Of a stretch of DNA of 64,000 nucleotides, positions 53,609 through 64,000 are shown piece after piece. The stretch comes from Onchocerca volvulus (Eukaryota; Nematoda; Chromadorea; Rhabditida; Onchocercidae), in assembly GCA_000499405.2 (NCBI GenBank), contig HG738137.1, positions 2,294,001 to 2,358,000 on the forward strand. Reading direction: 5' to 3'. Positions within the stretch are counted from its first letter, which is position 1. Every line of letters starts with the position of its first letter. The notes under the pieces were generated by a model. That model ran no database searches. It worked only from the letters and a program-made list of their open reading frames with translations, and was not told the origin of the DNA. The translations under genes and the position numbers were made by a program.

Positions 53609-55603
53609 GGTAAACAAACTTCTGACTCCTTCTTAATGGACCTCAACCTGCAAAATAGCTCATTTACTTGCATTTTTGGCAGGCAAAAGAACATGCAGTA
53701 ATCCTGCAGTAACCCTGCAAAATGAAGATAAAAGAAATGTTCAACGACATGTTCAATCAAGTATTTATTTGTAAGAACGATAATGGAGGGAAAGGAGAGA
53801 CATGCCTCAATGAACATACAACACCTATATATTCATCAGAGAGAGGGACTGTTCAAGTGGAAAGGGACAATGACAAGTGAGGTAAGGTATGTCCAAGTGA
53901 TGGAGACAGGTGTTACGGATACTTGAGGAAGAGGCAAAACAACTTTGTCACAGAGAGACTAAGACTACCGTACGGAGAGAGAAAAAAAAAACCACACAAT
54001 ATCAATGTCAGGCCCTGAACAAATGCTAGGGAAGGGAGAGAACGAGCAGTTTAAATAATAACGTCGTACAGACATATGCCAGTAAGAGAGGTATCTTTTT
54101 GTTGATACATACAGCAGAGCCTTAGATTGAGGAGGGAGAAAGAAGGCATCCAAGTTGCAACTTGCCCGATATTGACAAAAGATGTAATAGGATGATAAAT
54201 ATTCCGAGAAAGAGAGCGAAAGATCACCCAATAAGGTCAGGTCTCTCAATCAAGGCGGGAACTACTAATATTTTTTTGGAATTTCCCGCGGGAAGAGATA
54301 CATCATCGTGATTCTTGTAGTAAGCTTATATCGCACAGAAGGAGATCGTCATCGAGGAGGAAGAACTATCAATGAGTTTCTTTCCCTTGATACGATGAAG
54401 CATACTACTATTTCTTCAACGACATGTCTGTAGCTGGAGAGTGACGATTACCTAAGGAGAGAAACTACTCTGATACAAGTACTCTTTACGTCTATTGACA
54501 AATCGATACCGTGAGGGAAGGAATGGCCTATATATCGACCGATAATTAACACTTTCACAAACTTCTTGCATCCCCCACATTCTACAACAAATCACACCAT
54601 TATCCATCCGTATCCTGCTGATGTAGTATTAGAAAACTACGAGAAAACCTAATATATATTCGTATACGTAGCTAACATTCAACAAATTCAAATTAATTAG
54701 TTCAAATTAATTAATTCGACATCAGTCAACTTAACCAATTTGTTTTTCTGACAGATAGAACTTCGATTTATTTCTACGATTCTCCTAACCTGATTGCTCT
54801 GAAATTGATTTTAATATGCATTTCGGGAATGACGCGATCGATCAGATATTGTCGGTGATAATCTTGATATCTGATAAGACTACTGATGGCATTCGCCACC
54901 TCTAAGTGTCTACTTAACCGACGACTTCTGATGTTAACGTGCATGAAACAGCATCACGATTCCATGATACCATTTTGGAGATATGAATGTCAATTTTTTA
55001 GCTTCTTCAGAAAATGGAGTCCCAATGCGAAACACGTTGGAATACGGTGGCACTTTTTATGAATATCACGTATGCTAGATCATTATTTTGTGACTATTAT
55101 TAGTCCGGGAAATAGTTTGATTATTATTAATTGGGATGGGAGGGGGGACATTTTGATTATTGCTAGTTAGAGAACATTTTGATTACTAATTAGAAAACAT
55201 TTTGATTATTGCTAATTATTATTTTTATCGGATGGTGAGTGACATGTGTGAAACGGTGTGAACGTGACGGTTTGACGTCTAAAGTAAGGGAAGGGGTACT
55301 TAGATACCAGCGTCATTGATACTTTTTATTGCTGAGGTGCATTAAATATTTTTAAAAAAGATTGCACAAAAAATTAGCCTGAATTGTTATTCATTAAGCC
55401 AGAATAGACGTGAAGTACGCTTTGTATTTGCAACTTTCTATATTTGTACATAACCACTGTGATATTCATGGCGTTCACTCTCCGCACTGTTTCAATGATT
55501 TGCTACGTTACTATAAGGTTGATCAATATGTTGAATTATTGAGAAACGTATAAATTTCAAATTGCAAGATTCAGTAGAGAGATATAAAGAGCCGAAAAGA
55601 TAA
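53609..55603. other. Shared upstream region of the zinc-finger and U2AF35 genes
   Basis: This is a two-kilobase gap between divergent genes, so it probably holds both promoters. From about 53770 to 54520 the plus strand is purine-rich with many GAGAGA and GGAGA words, unlike the surrounding AT-rich DNA. No coding exon is supported. A weak possible splice-leader acceptor (TCAG) ends at 55574, thirty bases before the U2AF35 start. Confidence 0.5.
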
Positions 55604-57838
55604 ATGGCTGGTCGACGTATGGGATCATTTGGTTATCAACAAACAGAAGGACTTTCAGGCGCGGAATATTTGGCTTCTATTTATGGTACCGAAAAAGATA
55701 AAGTTAACTGTTCGTTCTATTTTAAGGTTGGTGTGAAATCAACTCTGATATTGCATATAGAATAAAATTTAGCAAGAAATTTCATGTTGAAATTTTTGGC
55801 ATTTGCAAGACGAATTTTAAATAATTTTATGATTGTTGCACACATCAAAAATATTTATAGATACGCAAATTTTCGAAAATTTCATTTTTTAGATCGGTGC
55901 CTGTCGTCACGGTGATAAGTGCTCACGAACTCATCATCGACCAACATTTTCGCCAACCGTTCTATTACAGAATTTTTATCACAACCCGATTGTTGACGTA
56001 CGTCAGGCAGATGCTTTTGATAGTAAGTCTCACTTTAGTATTTATTTTAAAGATTTATTCAAAGCATGTTGTAATGATTGTTTCAAGGAATTTATTTTTA
56101 GAAGTTGGAAAAAAGAATGATGAGGAACAAGCTTATTTTGATGAATTCTATGAAGAAGTAAGTATTAATATTGTTTATAAGAATTTTATAATATTTTAAT
56201 TCTTTTACCGGAGTTTGAAATTAATAAATATTTGTAGAAAACCTTGGTGGCAGTACTTTTGGAAAACTGAACCTATAATTAATGCTTGAAAAATTCGCCA
56301 AATTATTTTGCGATTTTCTAAAACTGTCTTGAGTGATTAGGACCTATGAATTATTTAATGAATCGTTTCAGGTGTTCACTGAACTGGAAAGGAAGTATGG
56401 TGAAATAGATGAGATGAATGTCTGTGAAAATATCGGCGAACATATGATCGGTAATGTTTATGTGAAATTCATACGGGAAGAAGATGCTGAAAAAGCGGTG
56501 AAGGATCTTGAAAATCGTTGGTAAGTTATAGAAGTAATTATATCCTAATAGTTTTGCACTCGTAAGCTCCGCATTGCATGTTTCAGATTGTCATTTAGAT
56601 TCTTCTTATAGCATTGTAAAAATTCCATTTTTCCTCTTTTTTTGATTTTTTGGACCCGAATTTTGAGCACTTTTTCAAGGAGACCGAGAAAGTGGCGTAG
56701 TTTTATGGAAGTTTTTTCTGAATTTCAGAACAGGGTGAGGAGTTCCATAAGTTTACTTTTGTAAACCATTCTCCTGTGAAAACTGATCTCAACTTGTTTA
56801 GATTCTCAACGTCGCTCTATCAGCGGTACCTGGCGAATCCAAATTAAATGGCTCATTGCTACAGCAGCAATCTTACCAACCATTTTTTTAGATACTGCAT
56901 CTTATTCAATTATATTTAGATCCATAATACAAATTCTGTAGTCAAAAGTGCAACTTCTTAAGCAATCTCCGGAGAGCAGTATTATATTCTGGATCGGCCA
57001 GGAATATGTAAATTTAATAAAATTTCAAGAATTTAGTGAGCAGCATAAGCAGACCACTAACTTAATCCTAATTTAGATATTTGTCATACATTCTCTGATG
57101 CGATGACGACCCCTGAAAGGTAATTGTTGTTGGTTAGGGTTCAGAGAAATATATCTCTTGCTTTGTGGTTTTATTTTAGTTATTAAGTGAGTTAGTACTA
57201 CCTATTTTTTTGCTGAATTTCATTTGATTTACTACTAGTTTTGGCACCTTTTCCTTTTTGAAGTTTTTCTTTTTAAAATAATTAAAAAATTGGGAATTTC
57301 AGGTTTAATGGACAACCGATATACGCAGAGCTTTCACCAGTGACGGATTTTCGAGAATCGCGTTGTCGTCAGCATGAAGTGACTACGTGTTACAAGGGTG
57401 GATTCTGCAATTTTATGCATCTGAAAGCGATCAGTCCCGAATTGGGAGAAAAACTTTTTGGCCGCAGGTTTCCATTGTTTTTGTAAATTATGTTTCGATC
57501 ACTTCTGACTTGACTTCAAGCATTAATTCAAACCTTTTAATAATTCTTCCAATTTTCTAGATTGTTAGTTGGCTTGCAAAAAAATCTTGAATATTATAGA
57601 CTACGCAACCATCAAAAGAAAAATCTGGCCACATTGTGAAGTTACTATTTTGTATTTAGATTTCTGAAATATTCTACTGTAACTCATTTAAATTTCTGGA
57701 TAAAATATTTGCAGAGGTCGTTATGCAGATGAAGCAGGCCATTATCCGAGCGCAAAACGCGATCGTCGACGCGATCGATCACCGCGCGATCGATCTCGTG
57801 ATGAATGGCGAGAGAGGGAACGTGGTCGACGATACTAA
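55604..57838 (+). CDS. uaf-2: U2AF small subunit (U2AF35), splicing factor
   Basis: This protein recognises the AG at 3' splice sites as the small partner of U2AF65; in nematodes it serves cis- and trans-splicing. The six exons are 55604-55726, 55893-56022, 56102-56157, 56372-56520, 57303-57467 and 57715-57838, giving 248 residues in phase. Zinc finger 1 (C36-x8-C45-x5-C51-x3-H55) contains [17 protein letters not shown]. An atypical RRM follows ([20 protein letters not shown], then the [15 protein letters not shown] edge). Zinc finger 2 is C-x7-C-x5-C-x3-H within [19 protein letters not shown]. The C-terminus is a short Arg-rich tail ([20 protein letters not shown]), weaker than the RS/Gly tail of vertebrates. 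An N-terminal extension of about 19 residues precedes the usual AEYLAS start. Serine 52 is at the position of the human S34 hot-spot. Identification is firm. Confidence 0.96.
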
Positions 57839-58645
57839 TGTGCTGAGCAGTGTTGAGCATATAGTCATATATTTGAACACTACCATTTGTTCTTTAATTG
57901 ATGTTGGTTATTGGTTGTTTTATCATTATTTTAGTTAGTTTTATGTATAATGATTATTGCCAGATCGAGGAACATTGTGAAATTTGCAAATTCGATCTAA
58001 AAGTTCTTATGGTTTATTCACTACTTTGTCGTTTTTCAAGAATTTGTTTTCCTCATAATTTTTTTTTTTTTGTTTCCGTGAAATTTATTTAGAATCTAGC
58101 TGCATAGGAAAAATTACTTTATTGTGCCACTTTTTTGAATCTCTGAATTTGATCTGTTCGACTGAAATATTTCGAAGCCTTTTTTAATAACATCTATTCC
58201 AAAGTGAATTTTTATTAGAAAACGGATGATTTAATTTTTTATCATAAAGTCAAATTATGGAAAATTTCAAATATCTCTGTAATATTTTTTGGTTCTTTCT
58301 CTTAGATGAATTAATAGTTGTTATTAATTCAAAGCAATTGATACTGGTACTATGTCCTCGTTGTTATCGCTATGGCAGCTAATAACTGCACTTTTTATGC
58401 AACGTTGATCTTTCTGTATTATATTTTCAAGATAACTGCTATATTTTTTTCGCTGTTAAAAAAAATTTTTTGAAATAAGTTATTTCCCATTCCACAGGCT
58501 CAACTCTACGATATTAAAGTTTTCACGTTTATTATTTTCCATAAAAAATTTTTTTCTTCTGATACATCACATTTTAAATCAAGGGAGTGTATTTTGGTAT
58601 ATTTTGGTATTTTGGTAGCTATAGACAATTTATAACTTACAATTT
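57839..58645. other. Convergent intergenic region, 3' ends of uaf-2 and mrpl-9
   Basis: The region holds the 3' UTRs of the two convergent genes in T-rich sequence. No gene is supported; an open frame over 57723-58092 is an alternative frame of the last U2AF35 exon plus AT-rich flank. Confidence 0.55.
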
Positions 58646-61023
58646 TTATTTATTTTGTCTCCTTTGCATCATAAGACCAACAACATCAAAGTCTTCCAGA
58701 ATTTCTGCTTTTTCCGCAAAATATGGCTTTTCTTCGACTATGCCATATTTTTTAAGATCTTCTTTAGTTGGCATTCGAGTTGTTTCAGGGTAAAGTACCT
58801 GCAATAACGCATCTTCAGTATATTATTTTTTAATTTCTAGAAGGTAAAACAACCATTATAATACAAAAGATATGTAAAAGATAACGGAAAAGAATTCATA
58901 AAAAGCAAGGAGCACTGAAAATATTCTTCAAAAAAGCATCCGAACTTCGGAAACAATAGACCTGTTTGCTTTCATCTGATGATATATGACAAATACGACC
59001 AATCATTGGAATGATATACTGATTACAAACAACCACATAAAATCGTAACAGATGGGCTTCTAGTTCGATGTTTGGTCCTCCCAAATTTTTATTTTCGAGG
59101 AAAATCATATTATCTGTAACTTCAATTCCCTGAAATGCTATTGAAATTGAAAATACATACAGTTAATTCTTTCCACAAATAAAGAGTGTAAAAGAGAACA
59201 ATCTCAAATTTCAGTACAATCTGTTACATTTAAGGAATATTGAAATTAGTTGAGCAGAGGATTGAAAAAGAATTAACAAGTCAGTCCAGTTGTTGATCAC
59301 AAGCTATAGCAGTTGCAGTAAATGAAAAATCTTTTTAGTTCTCCAAAATGAAGAAGTACCTCTTGTCGTAAGGAAGCTTTAACAATCAATTTGTCTAACA
59401 ACCACGGATTTTCCATAGAAACTCGCAAAGATATAACTTTTTTGGTAAGTTCCCTTTCAAGCAATATGTAGTCATATGGAATGCGAACCCGTTTTGCCAA
59501 CTCATCTTTCATTTTCTAAAAACAAAACACGTTCAATAAAGACTGGAAGTGAATTGAAGGTTGAAATTAAATTGAAAGACTTAAAAACTTAAATTAAAAG
59601 TCGTCCATCAAAAGTCGGAATATTTTTCTAGAGTTAGAGTTATCGGCTATTTTTGAAGTACTGTTTTTTTTTTTTTCAATAGATGTTATTGCATCTTACA
59701 TGCTTCTAATTCCCAAGATTCAAAACAATCACAAAATCTCTATTAATTATAATCAAAAACTATTTAAAAAGAAACAAACCTCTTTCATCTCTCCGTAATA
59801 CTGCAAATTGAATGGTGAAGCATATGCTGCCTTTCGCGTCAACAACAAATCTGTTCGTGCAAGTCGACGATTCACTTCAACAACATCAAATTGATTACCG
59901 ATACCTTAAAAGCCAAAATATGGAACTAAGGATGCTAAAATAACATAAATTTTTTTTCTATTCAATTATTACGTTCGTAGCTATAAATATGGAAAGAAGC
60001 GACTAGCTGGTAAGTCACCAATTCAATAATCAAAAGTTCTACCTTTCAAACTTATTTTCCTTTGGATAATTGTATATTTTATTTTCAAACATATTATAAA
60101 TAAAATGCTGTGAAAGTATAAAATTCGTTCATCAAAACATCAGGTCCAAACACAAGCGGATTCTTAAGTTCATGTTCTAAGCGTAAGATTGATAATAGAT
60201 ATATAAATTTTTCTCTTATTTTTGGAAACATTGTAACTTTAACTTTTCGCTGCATCATTCACAATTCTAGATTTGCCCTTAGCATCATTATTAAAATTTC
60301 AGGTATTCCCAATTTTTCGAAATAAAGGGTTATCCTTTGCACCGCAAAATCTCTTATCTTCAGCTTTTCTATATTACAATAAAATGAATGTTTTTTTTTT
60401 GGAATACACTTAAATACCTACGCAAAAAATTGAAAACTGAATAGATCTATAAACTAACCTTCTACATCTTTGAGCAAAATAACTTTCAGAGGTCCCACTG
60501 GTTTCAAATCCTCAATTTCCACAACCTCAAGTTTCATCAAATCTGGATGTTCGGCCGGATTTCGTTGCATGCATCCTAACGGTGTCGGTTCTGGAGCAAA
60601 TACTCTCCGCAGAATCCATGTAAACTGTAACAATAACAATAACTAGAGGAATAATTAAATTAACTGAGTTAAGAGAAGTGCCTGCCATCAAAATATAGAT
60701 AATAAATAAAACTTCTGCAGGCAGGAAAGATGACAGTGAGGTGAAGTTATTAAATGGTTAAAAGTAAACAAAATAAAATGCATTAAATCCAGCAGATAAA
60801 ACAATATACAAGGAAAATTCTGTCAAATGGATATGTATAATATGCCTAAATCTGGTCGATGAAAAAAAAAATACACAATAGAGGCTGTTTCCGAAGCAAA
60901 TGAATTTGACTAATAGACAAAATTTAAATTGGAATCCAAAAGTACTTACATACTTACCCGATATTGCAAAATCGTATTGTTGGTAAATTTGTTGAGAAAT
61001 TTGCAAAGTGGTGAGGAAAGCAT
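58646..61023 (-). CDS. mrpl-9: Mitochondrial large-subunit ribosomal protein bL9m
   Basis: This is a structural protein of the mitochondrial large ribosomal subunit. The six exons in coding order are 60958-61023, 60459-60624, 59780-59904, 59360-59515, 58962-59129 and 58646-58798, giving 277 residues with phases closing. The first exon (MLSSPLCKFLNKFTNNTILQYR) is basic, hydroxylated and free of acidic residues, as expected of a mitochondrial presequence. The bL9 core follows: LKVILLKDVEGIGNQFDVVE continues into NRRLARTDLLLTRKAAYASP, matching the family pattern of a beta hairpin, a basic loop and a YA(S/T)P turn. The long C-terminal part is typical of mitochondrial versions. Length is close to the human protein. 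The gene is convergent with uaf-2. Start chosen because it gives the targeting peptide and the correct phase. Confidence 0.9.
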
Positions 61024-64000
61024 TGAGAATTCCTCTTTGGGAAGTCAATTCAACTAGCTAACAAATACTTCACCGAGCTTTTCAGAGTTTTATGGACAAC
61101 AAATTATTAATGCAACTGTGGGTAAAGTGGGTGAAGTGCACGAACATCGATTGATGATATCAAAATGAGTCCTTTTCCTTCGAGAAGTATGCAGCTGAAA
61201 TACGACAGTATTGATTTATTAACTTCACACGATGTTGTTCAGTTATTTCCTCCAATTTCGCTCTTATTAAACCTAAAAAAAGATAAAGTCTAATATTTCG
61301 GTATGGACGGCTATTTATATTTCCACAGAAAATTTCGCTTTCACTAAAAAAATGAACTTTGGAATTCGAAAAAATTGGGAATTGTTAAATTTAAAAGATA
61401 AGAATTGTAAATTTTAAAAGATAGATGAAATCCGTAAATCAATAAATCCAAAAAGATATGAAAAATAGAAATAATCAAAATCAGATGCGTGTTTAGTCCA
61501 CAGTTTCGAATGAGGTTGATATCCAAATAGCGATTACTGAAGATTTTTGACGTGCTAAATGAGTTATTAGACTTACGTGAAAGTAGGAAGTGGTAGTTTT
61601 TGCAGGTGTTTGATAAGAAGGGACGAGTCGTTGAGATGGATTATCCAGAATCTGGACAGTTCCATGAATCAAGCGAAAGAGGGACAAATCGTTGAGATTG
61701 ATTATCCAGAATCCGGACAGTCTCATGAAAATGGAAGAAACTCAAAAAGTTTTCTCTCTTGTCTCGTTGCTGTCTGGTTGTTTTCAATTATTTTTTCCAA
61801 AAGAGTATGCCAACTTCTTTCTTTGTATTTTTCGGTAATTTGATCTTTTTTCCTTAGCTTACTAACATATTCGTATAAATCATCATGCTCTAGATTTATT
61901 TTTCTACCATTTTATATTGTTTTATTCTTGATTGTTAATAATCATCAGTAAGAGAAATAGTGTTAATTGATTATTGATAATAAAGATTTTTAATTAATTA
62001 GGAAAAATAAAATTTTTCTGATCGAAACGGAAGATAATTCTATCAAAGATGAATGATTTTTTTCTTTTTCGAAATCTTTCTGCCATAAATATTTGTTCGC
62101 TATTATTATTGTCTAAATTCATTTCCCAGAAAAAAAAAAAAGGATAATAAGAATGTTAACAATGATAATTCAGATTATAGTAGAGGATGTACCAAATGAA
62201 AATTTCTTATCAGTCAATAAAATTCTTTGCATCCACTTTGGTAATAGTCTGTTTTATTTCATTAAATTGTTTAAATTTTGCAATTTTAATATCTTCCAAG
62301 TACACAAATGATGATAACATCAAATGATAAGAATTAGTATCAATCTGTCTTCATATTTTGTCTTTACAAATAATAAATAAATTAATTATCAATAAATACT
62401 TCCTGAACTTATCTTTATCATTTATCACTACAATTGCCATATTAAATTAGAAAAAAATTTCTTCGGAAATTCTTTTCGGACTGCTCGTTTGTTAGAAATA
62501 CTAAAGATTGTTGAAGTTCACTGATAGGATATCATCTGATAATTACGTAATTGATAAACTAACATAGATGTTTTGCTTGTCACTCCTTTATTTCCTTCTC
62601 TAAAATGTCAGTCTCAATCTTGGGTCGACATAGCAGTAATGTCATTCCAAAATATATTTTCCATATGTAGCTTGCATTATAAAAATAAGCTACTAAATTG
62701 ATTCGTATAATTTAAAAAAAAAAAGGTTTTAATTAAGTTTAAAAATATTTCCAATAAAAGTTAACTTTTTTTCTCGCAGTTAAAAGAAATTTGCCATTAG
62801 TAAAATTTTAGCAATGTGCAGGACGCATTATTATTGTTGTTATCATTGTTCGTTCTTGAATTTAGATGAAAGTTCAACTTTTTAGAGAAGAGAATAAGGT
62901 AGTGATAGAAAAAAGTTCTATGAAAGTTAGTTTATTAGTTACGGAACTATTGGATGGTAATATTACCATACTGCAACTTTCCTTTTTTTTTTTTTTTTTT
63001 TGGGCAAGTTTTACGCCTGAGATGAGAAGACTAGCAAAGTTCAAGAAATAATCGATAAGCCTAACAATAGAGAATGAAGAAGGCTGATAAAGAAGTCTTT
63101 CATTTTCTCTGTGTATCTCTTAAAAAGAAATAGCAAGAAATAACCCACTGGATGTAAAAAGTCCTAAATAAGCCAAATCAAGTTTGGCCAAGTGGATCGG
63201 TGGATCTCTTGGCTTCTTTTTCATCTATTGTTTGTTGTGGCAGTCTGAAAAATGCCAGCTTATTCTCGAGGAAATGTAATGTTTTGTTTCTTCAATAGAT
63301 GATGAAAACATTCTAAGGAAAGATAGTTTAAAGTAATACTTCATCAGCTTTCATCTATTTAAGATAATTTCATTTCTGCTGATTGCTCCATTGCTTGGCT
63401 CACATTCGCTTTTCCTTATTCCTTTTGATTTATTTTATTTTATTATCTTTGTTAAGTACTACTCCTTCTGATGATTCCCGTTTTCGTAATACGATTCTGG
63501 ATTCTGCGCAAAGATTCGGACTAATATTCAATCGTATCGTAGCAACAACAAATGCATCAGAATAGTTTGAATGATCCTAATTATATCGCACGTGTGATCT
63601 GTTTAAGAATGTTTATTAAATTATAACAAATTTTCAGATTAATTAGAAAAATGTAATTATCATCTGGTTTGGTACGTATATACTTCATATTTTTCTTAAT
63701 CGTTCCTTTATTTTGATATTCGTATTGCAAAATTAAAGGCAAATCAAAGGTTGGAATTTTTTCTTTTTATTATTTTTTTTTTTTTCACTTCAGTCAGAAG
63801 GGATTAAACAGATGAGCGATCACAAAAAGTAGAAATGTTTTTAGATTTTTTGGAATTCGTATAAGTCTTAAAATAAATTTCCTTATGCTTGCATTTGTCC
63901 GCGTGAGATCTATAAACATATTTATCATATGATATTTCTAAGTGCACAACGAAAATGACGTTATGTGATGTACAATCACGAAGTTGAATCATGTCATCAG
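61024..64000. other. Region upstream of mrpl-9 with no supported gene
   Basis: Apart from the 61-bp tandem repeat, this is AT-rich sequence with A and T tracts. A 60-codon plus frame at 63383-63565 begins with a hydrophobic signal-like stretch (FSLFLLIYFILLSLLS) and ends in polar sequence. It has no homology that I recognise and is not called. A promoter for mrpl-9 should lie just above 61023, but I see no distinctive element. Confidence 0.5.
61620..61730. repeat. Two-copy tandem repeat, 61-bp period
   Basis: The phrase starting GGGACGAGTCGTTGAGATGG at 61620 recurs at 61681 as GGGACAAATCGTTGAGATTG, continuing through TTATCCAGAATC and GGACAG with about six mismatches over 49 bases. The period of 61 is not a multiple of three. 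Confidence 0.8.

Noticed and set aside
63383..63565. 60-codon frame with a signal-peptide-like start
   Set aside because: It is short, with no family recognised. Hydrophobic starts arise easily from T-rich DNA, and no neighbouring exon supports it.

Overview
The window looks like nuclear DNA of a parasitic nematode, probably a filarial or other spirurid species. It is strongly AT-rich. Genes are split into many short exons with GTAAGT-like donors and worm-type TTTCAG acceptors, and introns are often longer than in Caenorhabditis. The gene set (ANC-1/nesprin, Mextli, U2AF35, mitochondrial bL9) is metazoan. The assignment to filariae is inference from composition and gene architecture; no search was run. 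There are no prokaryotic, viral, CRISPR or rRNA features, and I recognised no tRNA.

Layout. From about 1.87 to 33.8 kb on the plus strand lies one giant gene, an ANC-1/nesprin homologue that tethers nuclei. The visible part encodes about 4,670 residues in about 46 exons. A paired calponin-homology actin-binding module (1869-3778) leads into a long spectrin-like coiled-coil rod, an acidic linker and a C-terminal KASH domain ending in PPPF. The 5' end is missing and probably lies left of the window. The rod contains a striking 2.9-kb duplication (21773-24664 and 26713-29604, offset 4940 bp). It is almost identical including an intron, yet its right edge sits at a splice donor, beyond which the paralogous exons are strongly diverged.

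At 35.5-42.9 kb on the minus strand is a nine-exon gene that I identify as Mextli, an eIF4E-binding translation regulator. It has an N-terminal helical region, a KH domain and a C-terminal YDRAQLL 4E-binding motif. At 45.4-46.5 kb on the minus strand is a three-exon gene for a 104-residue coiled-coil protein of unknown role. At 48.8-53.6 kb on the minus strand is a ten-exon, 518-residue C2H2 zinc-finger protein with an unrecognised N-terminal domain. At 55.6-57.8 kb on the plus strand is U2AF35 (uaf-2). Convergent to it, at 58.6-61.0 kb on the minus strand, is mitochondrial ribosomal protein bL9m (mrpl-9). The last 3 kb has no supported gene, only a two-copy 61-bp tandem repeat.

The genes do not form an obvious operon or pathway. 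Mextli (translation), U2AF35 (3' splice-site recognition) and bL9m (mitochondrial translation) all act in gene expression, while the ANC-1 gene serves the nuclear envelope and cytoskeleton. All exon models were built by hand from splice signals and reading phase, and phases close throughout the five main gene models.
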